Shown piece after piece: positions 1 to 11,286 of a stretch of 64,000 nucleotides of DNA. Position 1 is the first letter of the stretch; each line of letters starts with the position of its first letter. Source of the stretch: Pyropia haitanensis (Eukaryota > Rhodophyta > Bangiophyceae > Bangiales > Bangiaceae). A program made the position numbers and the translations under genes. The notes under the pieces were generated by a model, which ran no database searches, was not told where the DNA came from, and saw only the letters and a program-made list of their open reading frames with translations. Location: assembly GCA_008729055.1 (NCBI GenBank), contig SDUX01000008.1, positions 2,852,001 through 2,916,000 of the forward strand, in the 5' to 3' direction.

Positions 1-1290
1 GCGCGTCGTGGGATCGGCGCCCGGGGGGCGATGAGAGCAGGAGGCGGCGACCACGGGCTCTCTCCCCTCCTCCGGTACCACCAACTCACAGCGTCGTCGT
101 TCGGCTCACTACGATGGTGTGGTAGTACCGGTTGGAGTGGACGGTTTGTTCCTCTTTGGGTTTGAGCTGTGGACGGGCGTTTCTACCGTGGACCGTAATT
201 CTGTGCCTCGTCTAACATTCACGTCGTCTTTGGTGCTCGTAGTGTCTTGAATGTCTATTTTTTCGGTAACCGGTTCTGCTCTACACGGTCGACCGCGCGG
301 CGGACGGTACGACCGACGGGCGGGCGACCAACGGTGCGATCATCTGCCGCCAGGGTGGCGGCAAACGGCGCGACCACCCGCCACACCTGCGTGGACCTTC
401 GCCCGCGCCGCCGTCCGCCCTCGCCCAACGGCGCCACCACGGACGACGGTCGCCCGCTGCCCCCCCCCTTGTTCCCTCTTCATTCGGGGGGGGGGCGACG
501 GGCGGCCCTGCTCCGGTGTCTGCGGCCGCTGCGGCGCTTCCGCCCTTGCCGCCGCCCTGCTTCCACCCCGGCCGCAGCCCGCGGCGCGGCACCTACGGAC
601 GGACGGACGCCGCCCGGGGTTTGGCGCAGCGGGCACGGACGGGCGCACTACTCGCGCCCGGAAGGGCGGCCTTGCTGACACTGGGCGGCACGGGCGCGGG
701 CGCGGGCGCACGGACGCACACGCCGCTGCCGCGGCGGCCACACACTGGCGCCGCGCGCAGGCCGGGCACACCACCCTTTGCGGCGGCAACGACCTGGCGG
801 CGCGACGCGGCGGCAACTACAAAGGCGCCGCCGGGAGCTGCCCGCCGCCGACCGCATCGGTCGGCAGCGCTCATCTCTTCTCGCGCACCCGCCCAACCCG
901 CCCTGTGACTACGAGCAGCCCGACAGCTCGAGGGTCAACACGCTCATCATCTTCTGTTTTACTCCCACCGGCGCGTGCGTCACGCGGTGACACCTCTTGG
1001 TGCCACCAGCGGGACCACGCCGCGCGCTCTCTCCAAGGACACGCGAAGTTCAAGACGGCCGACAGCCAACGTCGGCCGCCCCGAGGCTCGACGACCGAGA
1101 AAGCGCGCTCATGGACCGCCCACGCGGTGGTCATATGTACCTGTACCGCATACTTGTATTGTTGGTTCCGTAGGACCGGCTTGCCGGTCAGCCGGTAGCC
1201 CTGGGGGGTACCGGCCTAGCCTACTTTGGAACATAAAAGTCACGTTACTGGCGTCTCTTCCCCTCTCTACTCCTGGTTACTGGACCCGTT
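1..1290. other. Non-coding left end, no gene recognised
   Basis: I see no gene here. Open frames on both strands overlap one another and translate to Arg/Pro/Ala-rich sequence with no motif, as expected where GC content removes stop codons. The first 250 bases have a more balanced composition than what follows, but show no splice signals or conserved peptide. Confidence 0.5.
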
Positions 1291-1859
1291 TCTATGTGCT
1301 TTGTCGGTCTGTGATCGGTTTGCCGCTGCAGTTTCCTGTCGTTGTGCCCGGATGCGAGAGCTTGGTCGCTGATTGCCATCGCGCGCGCGTGCTCACCCGT
1401 ACCCGCACGCGTCTCCCGTCGCCGCCAAGTGGCCGCCGCGTTGGCTGGCCGCTGGCGCCTGCTGCGGGTGTCGACGGCGGGGCGACGGCGGACACGGCAC
1501 GGGCGGGGAGCTGTTGCCGCGGCAGACCGCGATGGCCGTTGCTTGTGTGGGGGGGGGTGGGGGGGGTGGGGCCGCCGCCGCTGCCCGCGCCGGCGGTGCG
1601 CGCCACGGCGGCCGCGGTGCGGCTCCGTGGCTCGTCCCGGCTACGGCGGTGGCCGCGGCTGCTGCGGGCGGTCTCGGAACCGGCGCTGCGCAGGGGCGGT
1701 GGCCGCGGGGCGGCGGCGGCCCGACGGCGGTGCGGTGACGCCGGCGGCTGGCGCCGCGGGTGGGCGCTGCCGATGGTTGTTGGCGGCGCCGCCCGCGCAC
1801 CCGCCGCCCGTGTGGACGGCCGTGGGCGGCGGGGCGAGACCGTCGGGCCGCCGCCCCGC

Positions 1860-2460
1860 CGTTGACGTTTTGGTGGCGGCCGGTGCTGGCGTGCGCCGGC
1901 CGCCTTTTTTTGGGTTGGCCATGGGGGGACCCCGGCGGGCGGCCGCCGCCGTCTGACTGGCCGAGCGGCGGTGCCCACTGCTGGTGGTGGCGGGGAGCGC
2001 CGCCCCGTTGACGCGGTCGTGGCGTGCGCTTGCGTAGGAGGCGGCGAGCGGCGGCGGCAAAGGGAGAGGGCGGCGCCCAGCGGTGGCAACGTTGGGGGGG
2101 CGCTGCTGTCCTGGCGGCGTGTCGCCACCCGCGTCGTTTTGTGACGGCAGTGGGTGGCGGTGACGGCGGCGGTCGAGTTGCCGACACTGCCGGCATGGGC
2201 GGCGCGCGTCTCGACGGCGGCGCACCGGCGTAGGGCGGTTCGTGGCCAAGCGGACCGGAGCTGGCAAGGCCGGCACGGCGGGCACGCGTGCACAGAGTGG
2301 ATGACCTGTGCCACGCATCCTTGGTGGGCGGGCCACGCTGGAAGGTCGTTGCGCGGTCCCGCTGTCGGCGACGCGGCCGCAGCGGCGGGCGGCTCATGGC
2401 GTTGGCGGTGCGCAGTCGCCGCTGGGTGGGTGCGTCGCGCGCGCCGCCGGCGTTGGCGGC
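1860..2460. repeat. Diverged long repeat, copy A
   Basis: This block aligns by eye with 8080-8700 in direct orientation. Shared landmarks in the same order are a GGCGCCCAGC block (near 2070 and 8330), a GGCAGTGGGTGGCGGTGACRGCGG core cut here as GTGGGTGGCGGTGAC (near 2150 and 8410), and GATGACCTGTG (near 2300 and 8560). The minus-strand translations also match in one frame, for example HRHPLP then PPPLAAS in both copies. I estimate clear but strong divergence between the copies. It may be an old duplication or two copies of a dispersed element; no transposase, terminal repeats or target-site duplications were seen. Confidence 0.6.
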
Positions 2461-3350
2461 GGGCGGCCCCCCTGCGTGACGGGGAGGTGGCGGTCGCCAT
2501 CCGCATTGGTGGCGGGTGGCTGCTGCCGTTGACAGAGTCGGCTTTTTTTTGCCACCGGCTGCGGCTTTGGGCGGCTCTGCGGCGGCTGAGTGGTTGCGCG
2601 TGGTGTTGGTGGTGTCTCTTGGAGGTTGGTGCTTGACAAGGGGGCGGCGCTCGACGCCGGCATGGGCGGCGAGTACGTGCAGGCGGCAAAGGCGGGTGTG
2701 GCGCTTGCCGTGAGCGTGCACAGCAGGCTGCTGCTGGCGATGGCTCTGGGCGGCTGCTTGCTGACCGGGAGGTGGCGCTGGCCGCCGGCTGTGGCGGCTT
2801 GCTGCTCCTGGCGTTTGTGTGAGGGTGGCCGCCATCGCCGGCTCTGGCGGCTGGCGCTGCTGGCGGCAGCGTGGGGATAGGTGGCTGTTGCCGCCAGCCT
2901 TGGCGGCGGGCGGCTGCTGGCGGCGGCGGGGGGATGCCACCCGCCGCCCGCGATGGTGACGCGCCTCTCTTGGCGATGCCACCGGGCGGCTGCGGTCTGG
3001 GTTGTGGGCGGGGCTGCCCCCGCCTGCGCTGGCGGTGGGTGGCCGCTGGCGGAGGTTGGCCGCTGCCGCTCGCCGCTGGCTTGTCCGTTGGGCGGCTGCT
3101 GGCAATGTCCACCAGCAGCCGCTGCTTCAGGTGGGGGTGGCCCTTGCCGCCGTCGCCGCCGCCGGGCGGCTGCTGGCGCTGCCCGGGAGGTGGTGCTTGG
3201 CTTTGCTGGTGGTGGCGGGTCCGCTGCTGCTGTTGGCCGGGAGGGTGGCGCTGGTCATCGGTGCTGGTGACGGGGGGCTGCTGGCGTCCGCGGGGAGGTT
3301 TCACCCGCTGCTGGCGTTGGCAGCACGTGGCTGCTGGCGTTGGCGACGGC
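2380..3350. repeat. Degenerate 53-54 bp GC-rich tandem repeat, block 1
   Basis: The phrase GGCGGCTGCTGGCG recurs about every 53-54 bases with drift and small insertions, followed by GGGAGGTGGCGCT and a GCCGCCGGC segment. This is the same unit as in 7260-10700. Fifty-four is a multiple of three, so long open frames arise on both strands, mainly an Arg/Pro/Gln/Ala-rich minus-strand frame. I regard those as by-products of the repeat. Confidence 0.65.
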
Positions 3351-3401
3351 GTCGTGCACCGCCGTGACCGAGCTGGTGGACGTGGACAAAAGGCGACTGC
3401 A

Positions 3402-3473
3402 TCGGACGACATGGCGGGCGTCGTCGCGGCGACGATGTCGGACGACATGGCCGGCGTCACCGCGGCTGTCCAT
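3402..3473. repeat. 36-bp tandem duplication
   Basis: TCGGACGACATGGC starts at 3402 and again at 3438, giving two adjacent copies of a 36-bp unit with a few substitutions. It sits at the change from the 53-54 bp repeat to a different low-complexity segment. Confidence 0.7.
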
Positions 3474-3510
3474 CTGGCGGCGTGCGCCGCGACGGCAACG
3501 GCGACGGCGG

Positions 3511-3570
3511 ACGTGCTCGGCGGCGGCGCGGCGAGGGCGGACGTGCTTGGCGGCGGCGCGGCGACGACGG
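3511..3570. repeat. 30-bp tandem duplication
   Basis: ACGTGCTYGGCGGCGGCGC starts at 3511 and again at 3541, giving two adjacent 30-bp units that differ by a few bases. Confidence 0.7.
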
Positions 3571-6500
3571 CGGCGACGGGCGACGACGGGCGACGACGGC
3601 GCGGCGGTGCTGGCGGCTGGCGCCGCGCCCTCCGCGGTGGGCCGGTTGGATGGGGAAGGGAGGGGCGGTGTGGACGGTGGTGGCGTCGGTGAGGGGGTGC
3701 TGCTGGGCGGAGCGAGGCGGTTCCTCTTTGTCACCTCCCTCGCCACCGCCAGCTTGGCCCCCGCCGCGTGCCACGGCGCTGTCGCGCCTGACCTCTGCGC
3801 GGTGGCCAGCGCCGGCGGGACAGCGTAGGTGGTCGAGCGTGGCCGTGCCGCCGCGACAGTTGCAACGATGGCGGGCCGCGGCGCGGCCGCGTTGGCGGTC
3901 GGCGAGCGGCCGGCAGCGCGCGCCGGGGTGGGGACCGCGGCTGAGACGTTGGACGGGGGCGTGGCATCCCCCCTTGTCAGATTCCCCGCCACCCTCTGGA
4001 CCACCGCCGCCCCGCCTCACGGCACGGGGCAGGCGGCCGGTGGCAGCGCGGCGTCGACCGCAGCCGCGACAGGCGGCGGCTACGGGACGGCGGCGGCAGC
4101 CGACGGCATGTCAGCCGCGGCGGACGGGCCGGGGACGGCGGCCCGGGGAGTCGTGCGAGGCAGGGGGGTGTTTCTGGGTGCGGGAAGACGATCCCGACTC
4201 GTCCGCCTCCCTGTCCATGCCAGGTCTGCCGCCGCCAACCGCCAATGTTGCGGAGGGTCGACCGGTTGCGACGACGTGCAGAATCCGACGGCGACGCTCG
4301 GCGGCAGTGGGACGGCCGCGGTGGCGGTGGGCGCGCCGGCGGCTGGCTGCCGGCCGGCCGCAACGGGTGGGGTTACGGCGGCGAGCTGTGGCGGGGTCGG
4401 CCGTGGCGTCGGCGGTCGGGAGTTGTCGATTGGCATGGGGATGCGACCTCCGCCTGCCGGCCCCGTCACGACCGTCACGGCCGTCCGTACGGCCGCCCTC
4501 GGCACCAGCAGGGCGGCAAGTGGCGGCCGCGCGGCGGAGGGGGCGCCGACGGCGGGCGGCGGCGTGGCAGTTGTGGCGGGCAGCAGCGCGGCGGCCACGC
4601 AGGTCGGCTCGGTGGCGGCAGGTGCTGGTGGCGTGGGCCTCGGCGGGGGCGGTGGGGGAGGGCGGCTGGAAAAGGGTTGGCGATTGCCCCTTTTCGGCCC
4701 CTTCGCCGCTGCGAAGCGCTGCGCCACCTCCTCCCACGCATGCGGGGAGGCGACGGCTGCCAGGAGGCAGAGTGACACCGACTGCGGCGGCCGGCGGCGG
4801 CGCGGCTGGGGTGGCGGCCGGCGGCGAACCGCCCGCGGTGGGTCGGCGTTTTGCCGGGGGTGTCGGGGGCGGCTGTGTCGGTGTCGTGGGTGCGGGAGCG
4901 GTGGTGCTGCGTGGGGGGGGGTGGTTTCCCCTTGTCACGCCCCTCGCAGCCACCGGCGGTGCCACCGCTGACACTATCGCCGCGTCCCAGGCGACGAGCA
5001 GCTGCGGTTTCGCGGTGGTGGTGGCATTGACGGGTGGCCTCGCGGTGGCGGCGGCGACGGGCGGCATGCCGGCCGCGGTGAACAAGACGGGGGCGACGGT
5101 ACGCACTCTTCCCCCGCCGGCCTGTCCTCCACCGCGTTGAGCGCCATCGGCGCCCCCCACGATAGCGGCGCGGCTGCGACATGGCGGCAATGGCGGAGCC
5201 GGCCGTCGGCGACGCGACCGCGGTGGTGGCTAGTGGTGTGCCGGCCGCAGCAGGGCCGCCGTCGGCTGGGGGCGTTGCAGGCGACGGTGGCGGTGCCGTG
5301 GGCGGAGGGGGGGTGGTGCTTGGCAGCGGAGGGTGTCCCCCTTCCGCCACCCGCCCCACGGTCACCCCCACGCCCGCCGTTGCCCCCCACTCCGCCGGCG
5401 TGGCGACGCGCGCCGGCGGCGTTACAGCCGTGGTGGGGTTGACGCGCGGCGCTGCGGGGGCGGCAGCGACAGACGGCGAGATGGTTGCGGCGGACAAGTC
5501 GACGGCGGCGGGACGCGGGCCGGGGAGATGATCGTGCTGCCGCTGAAGGAGGGGGCGAGGGCGGCTCAGCGGCGGAGGGCGACCTCTGTCGCTTGTTCCC
5601 CCACCATCCTCAGTGACGCGGCCGCCGCCGCCTACGCTGTCGCCGGGACGGCAGGCCTTGACTGCGTGGCGGCGGCGGCCGCGGCGGTCGTGGCTGGCTG
5701 CGCGCAGGCTACGGCCGGCGGCGGGCGCCGCGGCGCACTACGGCGCCGGCTCAATGCCGTTTGTGGCGGGCGACGGTGGCCACGGCGTAGCTGCGGCGAG
5801 CAGGCACGCGGCGGTGGCCGCAGGCGGTGTGGCGGCTGTCACGGCGGGCGCGGTGGGTGGCGGCGGGGGGGGGGAGTGACGACGGGCAGGTCCAGCCCAG
5901 CGACGTGCCCTGCCACGCGTCACCGCCGCCACCGCTCACATCGTCGTGGCGGGGGCGTCCGCCGCGGTTGCGTAATCCGGCGCGGAGGCGCACGGCGCCG
6001 GGGGCGCGGCTGCGGCACCGGACGCGTCGGCGCTGCCGGCCGGCGTGGTGGCGGCGGACGACCGCCGGGGGGGGCGGGGGACGTACGGTGGGGGGGGGGC
6101 GCACCCCTCACGCCCACCTCCCCGCGACCGCGGGCGACGCCGCCGCCATGTTGGTGGGCGGCGCTGGCTGGGCGGCAGCTGCGGCCGCCGCTCTAGGCGG
6201 TCGCCGTGCGGCGGCTGGCGGCCTTGTGGCGTGCGCTGCTGGCCGCGCTGCGGCGGACGCGAACGGGCCGCCGCCTGCTGGCGGGGCTGCGCCGGCGGCT
6301 CCCCGCGACCGCGGTGGTTCGCCGGAGGTGGGTGGCGGTGGGGTGGCCGCCGTGACCCGGCTGGCCGCGGCGGCGACCGTGGTCTGCGGGTGCCGCGCCG
6401 CCGCCGACGGGCGCGGCGCTGGCGGTGGTGGCCGCGGGGCGGTGCCGGTGACGGCGGCCGGCGACAAGACGGCGGCGGGCGGCACGGCCGCGCTGGCGGG

Positions 6501-7260
6501 CGGTGCGCCAGCGTGGGCGACCCGGTCGGTAGGCGAGCGGGCGGCCGCGGCCGCGAGCCACGGCCGCACCTGCGTCGGCGCTCCTGGCTGGCAGGGGGGG
6601 GGCGGGGGGGACAGGGGAGCGGAGCTTCCCCCGTCCCTCACCCTCGGGGCGCTTCCTGGGACCCCCGACGCGGGCAGTTGGGCGGCGACGCGGCACGGCG
6701 GTGGCAAGGCTAGGGGGCACGACCTCCATGCGACGCCGCCGCCGGAGCCGCCAGGGACGCCACCACCGGAGCCGCCGCTGAAAGCCGCGAGATTTCGGGG
6801 GGGGTCGCGCGGAGGGGGGGAGGGGGCGGCTTGCCGCTCCACCATTCAGGCCTTCTGGTTCCTTCACCTGCGTGCGCGGGCGCAGCGGCCGATGCCGCCG
6901 CGTCACGGCCTGCAGCATCCCCGCCGTCGCGGGGCACCGCCGGCACCGCTGGGCGGCTCCCGCCGACCCGGGGGGTCCGCACGCCCGCCCCGCCCGCCGC
7001 CCCGCCGGCCACTGACGTGGCGGTCGCCGGCGAGGCCTCCCCAATCGCCACCGTGGGATGGGGAGACTCCATACGACGGTACCTGCCGCCCACCCCGGCA
7101 GCGACGGCGGCGGCTGACAATGACGGCGGGCGCTTCGATGCCGTTGTCCCGGTGGCGGCTATCCCCACCCGGCCAGTAACGCCCTCGCCGCCAGAGCGGG
7201 TGGCGTGCATGACCGGGTGGGTGCTGCTTGACGTCGCGGCCACGCTCTCCGAGGACGTTG
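3570..7260. other. GC-rich low-complexity segment between repeat blocks
   Basis: I found no supportable gene. The segment is a patchwork of GGCGGC/GGCGAC words with recurring stretches of a poly-G run followed by a CCCCTT or CCCCCGTCC stretch (near 3710, 4920, 5310 and 6600). That suggests a longer, strongly decayed repeat without a fixed period. Around 6830-7350 the plus strand has a less repetitive frame (175 codons), but no domain or splice signal supports it. Confidence 0.45.
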
Positions 7261-10200
7261 TCGTCACGTGGCTGTTGGCGTTGGGAGGAGGGTTGTGCTC
7301 GCTGCCGGATCCATCGCGGGGTGGCTGTTGGTTGTCTCAGGGGGCGGCCGTTGGTTGACGGGGCGGCGACGCTCGCCGCCAGCGTGTTCGGGCCGGTTGC
7401 TGCTGGCGTTTGTGGGGGGGTGACGCTTGCCGCCGACGCTGGACGTGAGTAGCTGCTGGCGCTGCCAGCTTACGGCCGCCGTTTGTGGGGGGCTGCTGTG
7501 TGCCGGCGGCGTTTGTTGTCGGCAGCTGCTGGCATTACCACGGTCGTGGCGCTTGTCGCCCGCTTGGGTGGCAGGCAGCGTCTGGCGATTGTGGTGGAGT
7601 GGCGCTTGGCACGGGTGTGGACGCTCGTCGGCCGCGGTTCGTGGCTGTGCGGCTCTGGCCACGAGCGTTGGCGGCTGGCGACTGCGGCAACAGGCGGGCG
7701 GGCGGCGCTTGCCGTCCGTTTTGACGGCTGGTAGCTCCTGGCTTTGTCAGTGGGCGACCGGAGGATGGCGTGGGTGTGACGCCTGCTGCAGACATTGACG
7801 ACGGGCGGCTGCTGGCGCTCTCGCGGGGGGGCGGCGCTTGGCATCCCTGTTGGTGGCGGGCGGCCGCTGGGAATGGCAGAGGGGCGGCGCTCGTGGCCGG
7901 CAGTCGCGGCGGGCGGCATCTGGCGTCGGTGTGGGAGTGCCTCTCGCTGGCGGATCTGGCTGCGGGCGGGCGCGGGCGGCACGAGTGTGTGGTGCGGTGG
8001 CGCCGTCCGCCGGTTTCGTGATGGTGGGCGCTGCTGCTTTACGGCGGGGCTGCCGGCACGCCTGCCATCCGTGTTGACAAGCGTTGACGGCGGAGCGGGC
8101 ACTTGTCGCCGGCGCCCGCCGTGGACATTTGGTGGCGAGCGGTTCCGGCGGGCGCCGACCGTTGTACTTTCCTGGCTGTGGCGACCACCGTGGGTCTCCG
8201 CGGTCGTCTGTCTGGCGGAGGGGTGGCGCGCACTGCCGATGGCGGTGGGCAGCGCTGCCCCACTGGCGCGGCGGCGGTAGCTGCTCGAGCAAGAAGCAGC
8301 CAGCGGCGGAGGGCAAGGGGCGAGGCTGGCGCCCAGCAGTGGCGACAGTGGCGGGCGGCGCCGTTCTGGCGGCGTGGCGGTGCCAGCATCGTCTTGTGGT
8401 GGCAGTGGGTGGCGGTGACAGCGGTGGTCGTGTGGCGCAACCTGCCAGTTCCGGCGGCGACTGCGGACTGTGTGGCTGCACAGCGGCGGTTGCAGTTGAC
8501 GGCCGCGCTGACCGGAATCGGCAATGCAAGCAGCACGGGCACTCGTAGCCGAAACAGATGACCTGTGTCGCCGCCTGTGTTGGAGGAGCGGCACATGATG
8601 GTCGCCGAGCCGGCTCGCAGTTGGCGAAGCGTTGGCGGCGGCGGCCGCCTGCGGGCGTTGGCGGCAAGAAGTCGCAGTCTGGCCGGTGCGTCGCCATTGC
8701 CGTCGAGTGAGGATGCAGGCGACCGCTGCTTGGCCGCGAAGGGCCGCTGGCCACCGGCGCTGGCGGCGAACTGGCGTGGGCAGGCGGGGCTGCGCTTGGC
8801 GTTGGTGTTGGCGCCCGGCGGGTGCTGTTGGGCGGGGAGGTGGCGCTCGGCTGCGGCTTTAGCGGCTGCCGGCTGCCGGCGCTGGCGGGGCGGTGGCGCC
8901 AGCGGTCAGTGTAGACGGCAGGCGGCTGCTGGCGTTTGGTGTCTCTGGTGTCGGTGGGCAGCTGCTGGCGTTATCGGATGGCGGCCGCTGCTTGGCATAA
9001 GGGTGACGCTCCCTGCCGGCGTTGACGGCGGGCGACTGCTAGTCTTGATGCATAGGCTGGCGCTCACCGCCGGCTTTGCCGTTGGGGGGCTGCCGGGGTT
9101 GGTGGGAAGGTGGCGCTTGGCGTCGGCGTCGGCGGCGGGCGGCTGCTCGCGGGGGTGTGGCGTCGGCCGTCCTTCGTTGCCGTCAGACGACCGCTGGTGT
9201 TGGCTGGGGTGGACTGCAGTTTGGAGGGGGGATGGCGATTGCCGGCGGCTTTGGCATCGAGCGGCTACTGGCGTTGACGCGGCGGTTTTGCTTAGTGTCG
9301 CTCGTGTTGGCGCACGGCTGCTGGCGTAGGCGGGGGGGATGGCTCTCGCCGTCGTTAATTGCGTCGGGCGGTTGCTCGCGTTAGTGTGTGGGTGGCTCTC
9401 CCCTCCGGTGTTGGTGGCGGGCGGCTTCTGCCGTTGGCGGGGGGATGTTTGTTGCCGCTGGCTTTACCATGAGGCGGCTGCCGGCCTTCATGCTGCTGCC
9501 AGATGCCTTGCGGGCGGATGGCGCTCGCCGCCGGCGCTAGCAGCAAGCTGCTGCTGGCGTTGGAAGGGTATTGGCGCCTTCCGACAGCTTTGGCGGCTGC
9601 CTGCCGCTGGCTGTAGCGCGGCAGTTGCGCTTCACGGTGCTGTTAGCGCCCCGCATTTTCTGTATGGCAAGTGGGCGGCATTGGCTGCCGGCGTTGGCAG
9701 GGGAGTGGCTCTTCACGCGGTCGTTTGTGGCGCGCGGCTGGTGGTGCTGGCTGGGGGCTGGGTCTTGGCGTCGGTGTTGGCTGCGGGCCGCCGCTGCTTT
9801 GCGAGTGGGCGGTGCTCGCCGCCGCTGATGGCGGCAGGTGGCTGCTGGCACTGGCCACGAGGTGGCGCTTGACTTTCCCTGTGTGCGGGGGTCGGCTGTT
9901 GTCGTTGACGGGGGGGGTGTTGCTCGCCGCCAGCTTGGCCATTGAGCGGCTTCGCGCGTTGGAGAGCGGCCGTTGCTTGGCAGGCGGGTGGCGCCTGCCT
10001 TTGGATTTAGCAGCACGAAGCTCCGGGCATTGGTGGGGGGGTGGCACTCGCGGTGAGCTTTGACGGCGGGCCGGTGCGGGCGTTGGCGGGGAAGCGGCGT
10101 TTGGCGTCGCTGTCAGCGGCGGGCGGATGCTAGTTGGCGGATGCGCGGCGCCTTCTACCGGCTTTGGCACCTGCTGGCGCTCACGCGGGATTGGCTCTTT

Positions 10201-10700
10201 CTGCCGGCGTTGGCGGCGAGCGGCTGCTGGCGCTGTTGGTGGGGTGGCCGTTGCTGCGGTCGTTGGCGGCGCGCGGCAGTTTGTGTTTGCATGGGGCTGG
10301 TGCTCGGCGTCGGTGCTCGCGGCGGGTGGCCTCGGTATCGCGTCGGGTTGGGGCTGTTTGGCGTCGGGCTCGCTCTCACCATCGGCATTGGCGGCTCGTG
10401 GTCGCTGCCCATGCGGCAGCTTGGCGCTGTGTGGCATGGAGCTGATGCTCGCTGCCGACTTTGACGTTGCGGGGCCACTGTTTGTGGTCGGAGTGGCGCC
10501 TATTCGGCGTGGGGCTGGCGGCCACCACCGGTCTCGACTACCGGCGGGTGCTGGCGCCGGCGTTGGCGCGGCTCTCGCCGCCGGCTCTGGCGACGGGCGG
10601 CTGCTGGCGATCGCGGAGGAGTGGCGCTTGCCGGCAGTTTTGGTGGCAGGCAGCACCTGGCGTTGGAAGGGTGGTGGTGCTTGGGGTCGGTGTTGGAGCC
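7260..10700. repeat. Degenerate 53-54 bp GC-rich tandem repeat, block 2
   Basis: The unit reads approximately GCTGCTGGCGTTGGCGGGG, then AGGTGGCGCTTGCCGCCGG, then CGTTGGCGGCGGGCG. Anchors I measured at 9259, 9312, 9366, 9419 and 9473, and at 9841, 9895, 9949, 10020, 10072 and 10125, are 52-54 bases apart with occasional larger steps. Copies are too diverged for a young satellite. The block is interrupted at 8080-8700 by the second copy of the 0.6 kb repeat. A subtelomeric or heterochromatic role is only a guess. Confidence 0.7.
8080..8700. repeat. Diverged long repeat, copy B
   Basis: This is the direct-orientation partner of 1860-2460, about 6.2 kb away, with the same ordered landmarks and the same minus-strand frame similarity. 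It lies inside the second block of 53-54 bp repeats, as copy A lies next to the first, so repeat block and long repeat may have been duplicated together. Confidence 0.6.
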
Positions 10701-11286
10701 TAACTGACGCTGTTTGGGGTAGTGCTGGCTGTGGGTGTTACCGTCGCGCAGGTGCTGGCTTTGTCTGCGGGGGGAGAGGGTTCGGCGGTGACCGCGGCTC
10801 CCGCCGTCCCCGCCCTCGCTCCCTCAACGTTTGCATGTGACTGGGGGTGGTGGCATGCCGCCCGCAGCCGCCCGCGCGGCGGCGGCCGGCCGTGGCGGTG
10901 GTGGACCGCGGCGGCTACTCGCTCCCCCCCCCCCCTCTCGGCTTCCCTTCCCTTCTGTTCATCGGGCGCCGGTGAGCTCCCCACCTGCGACACCTGAGGC
11001 GTGTCTCTGCGGGCTTGACTGGCGTTACCTCGAGGCGCGGCGTTGGTGGCGGGGGGGGTGGGAGGGGGGCGGTATGCCGTCGACGGCCTGCCAGTCTGTA
11101 TCGCACGCTTGGGACGCAGCCGCTGTCCGCACGGCGGACGCCACGCGCAGCAACCACCGCGGCGGAGCAGCTGTTCTCATCGTCTGCCAGCACACTCGGT
11201 CATGCTGCTCGTTCACCCTCACGCGCTCACGCGCCACTCGCGTCACGCACTGACCACCGGCCGGAAGCATCTCCAACGAGGAGGGC

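Noticed and set aside
251..1198. 315-codon plus-strand frame with an ATG
   Set aside because: Arg/Ala-rich translation without motif, and several shadow frames of equal quality overlap it.
1292..3460. 722-codon minus-strand frame over the left repeats
   Set aside because: It follows the 54-base (18-codon) repeat period and has no domain; other frames are equally open.
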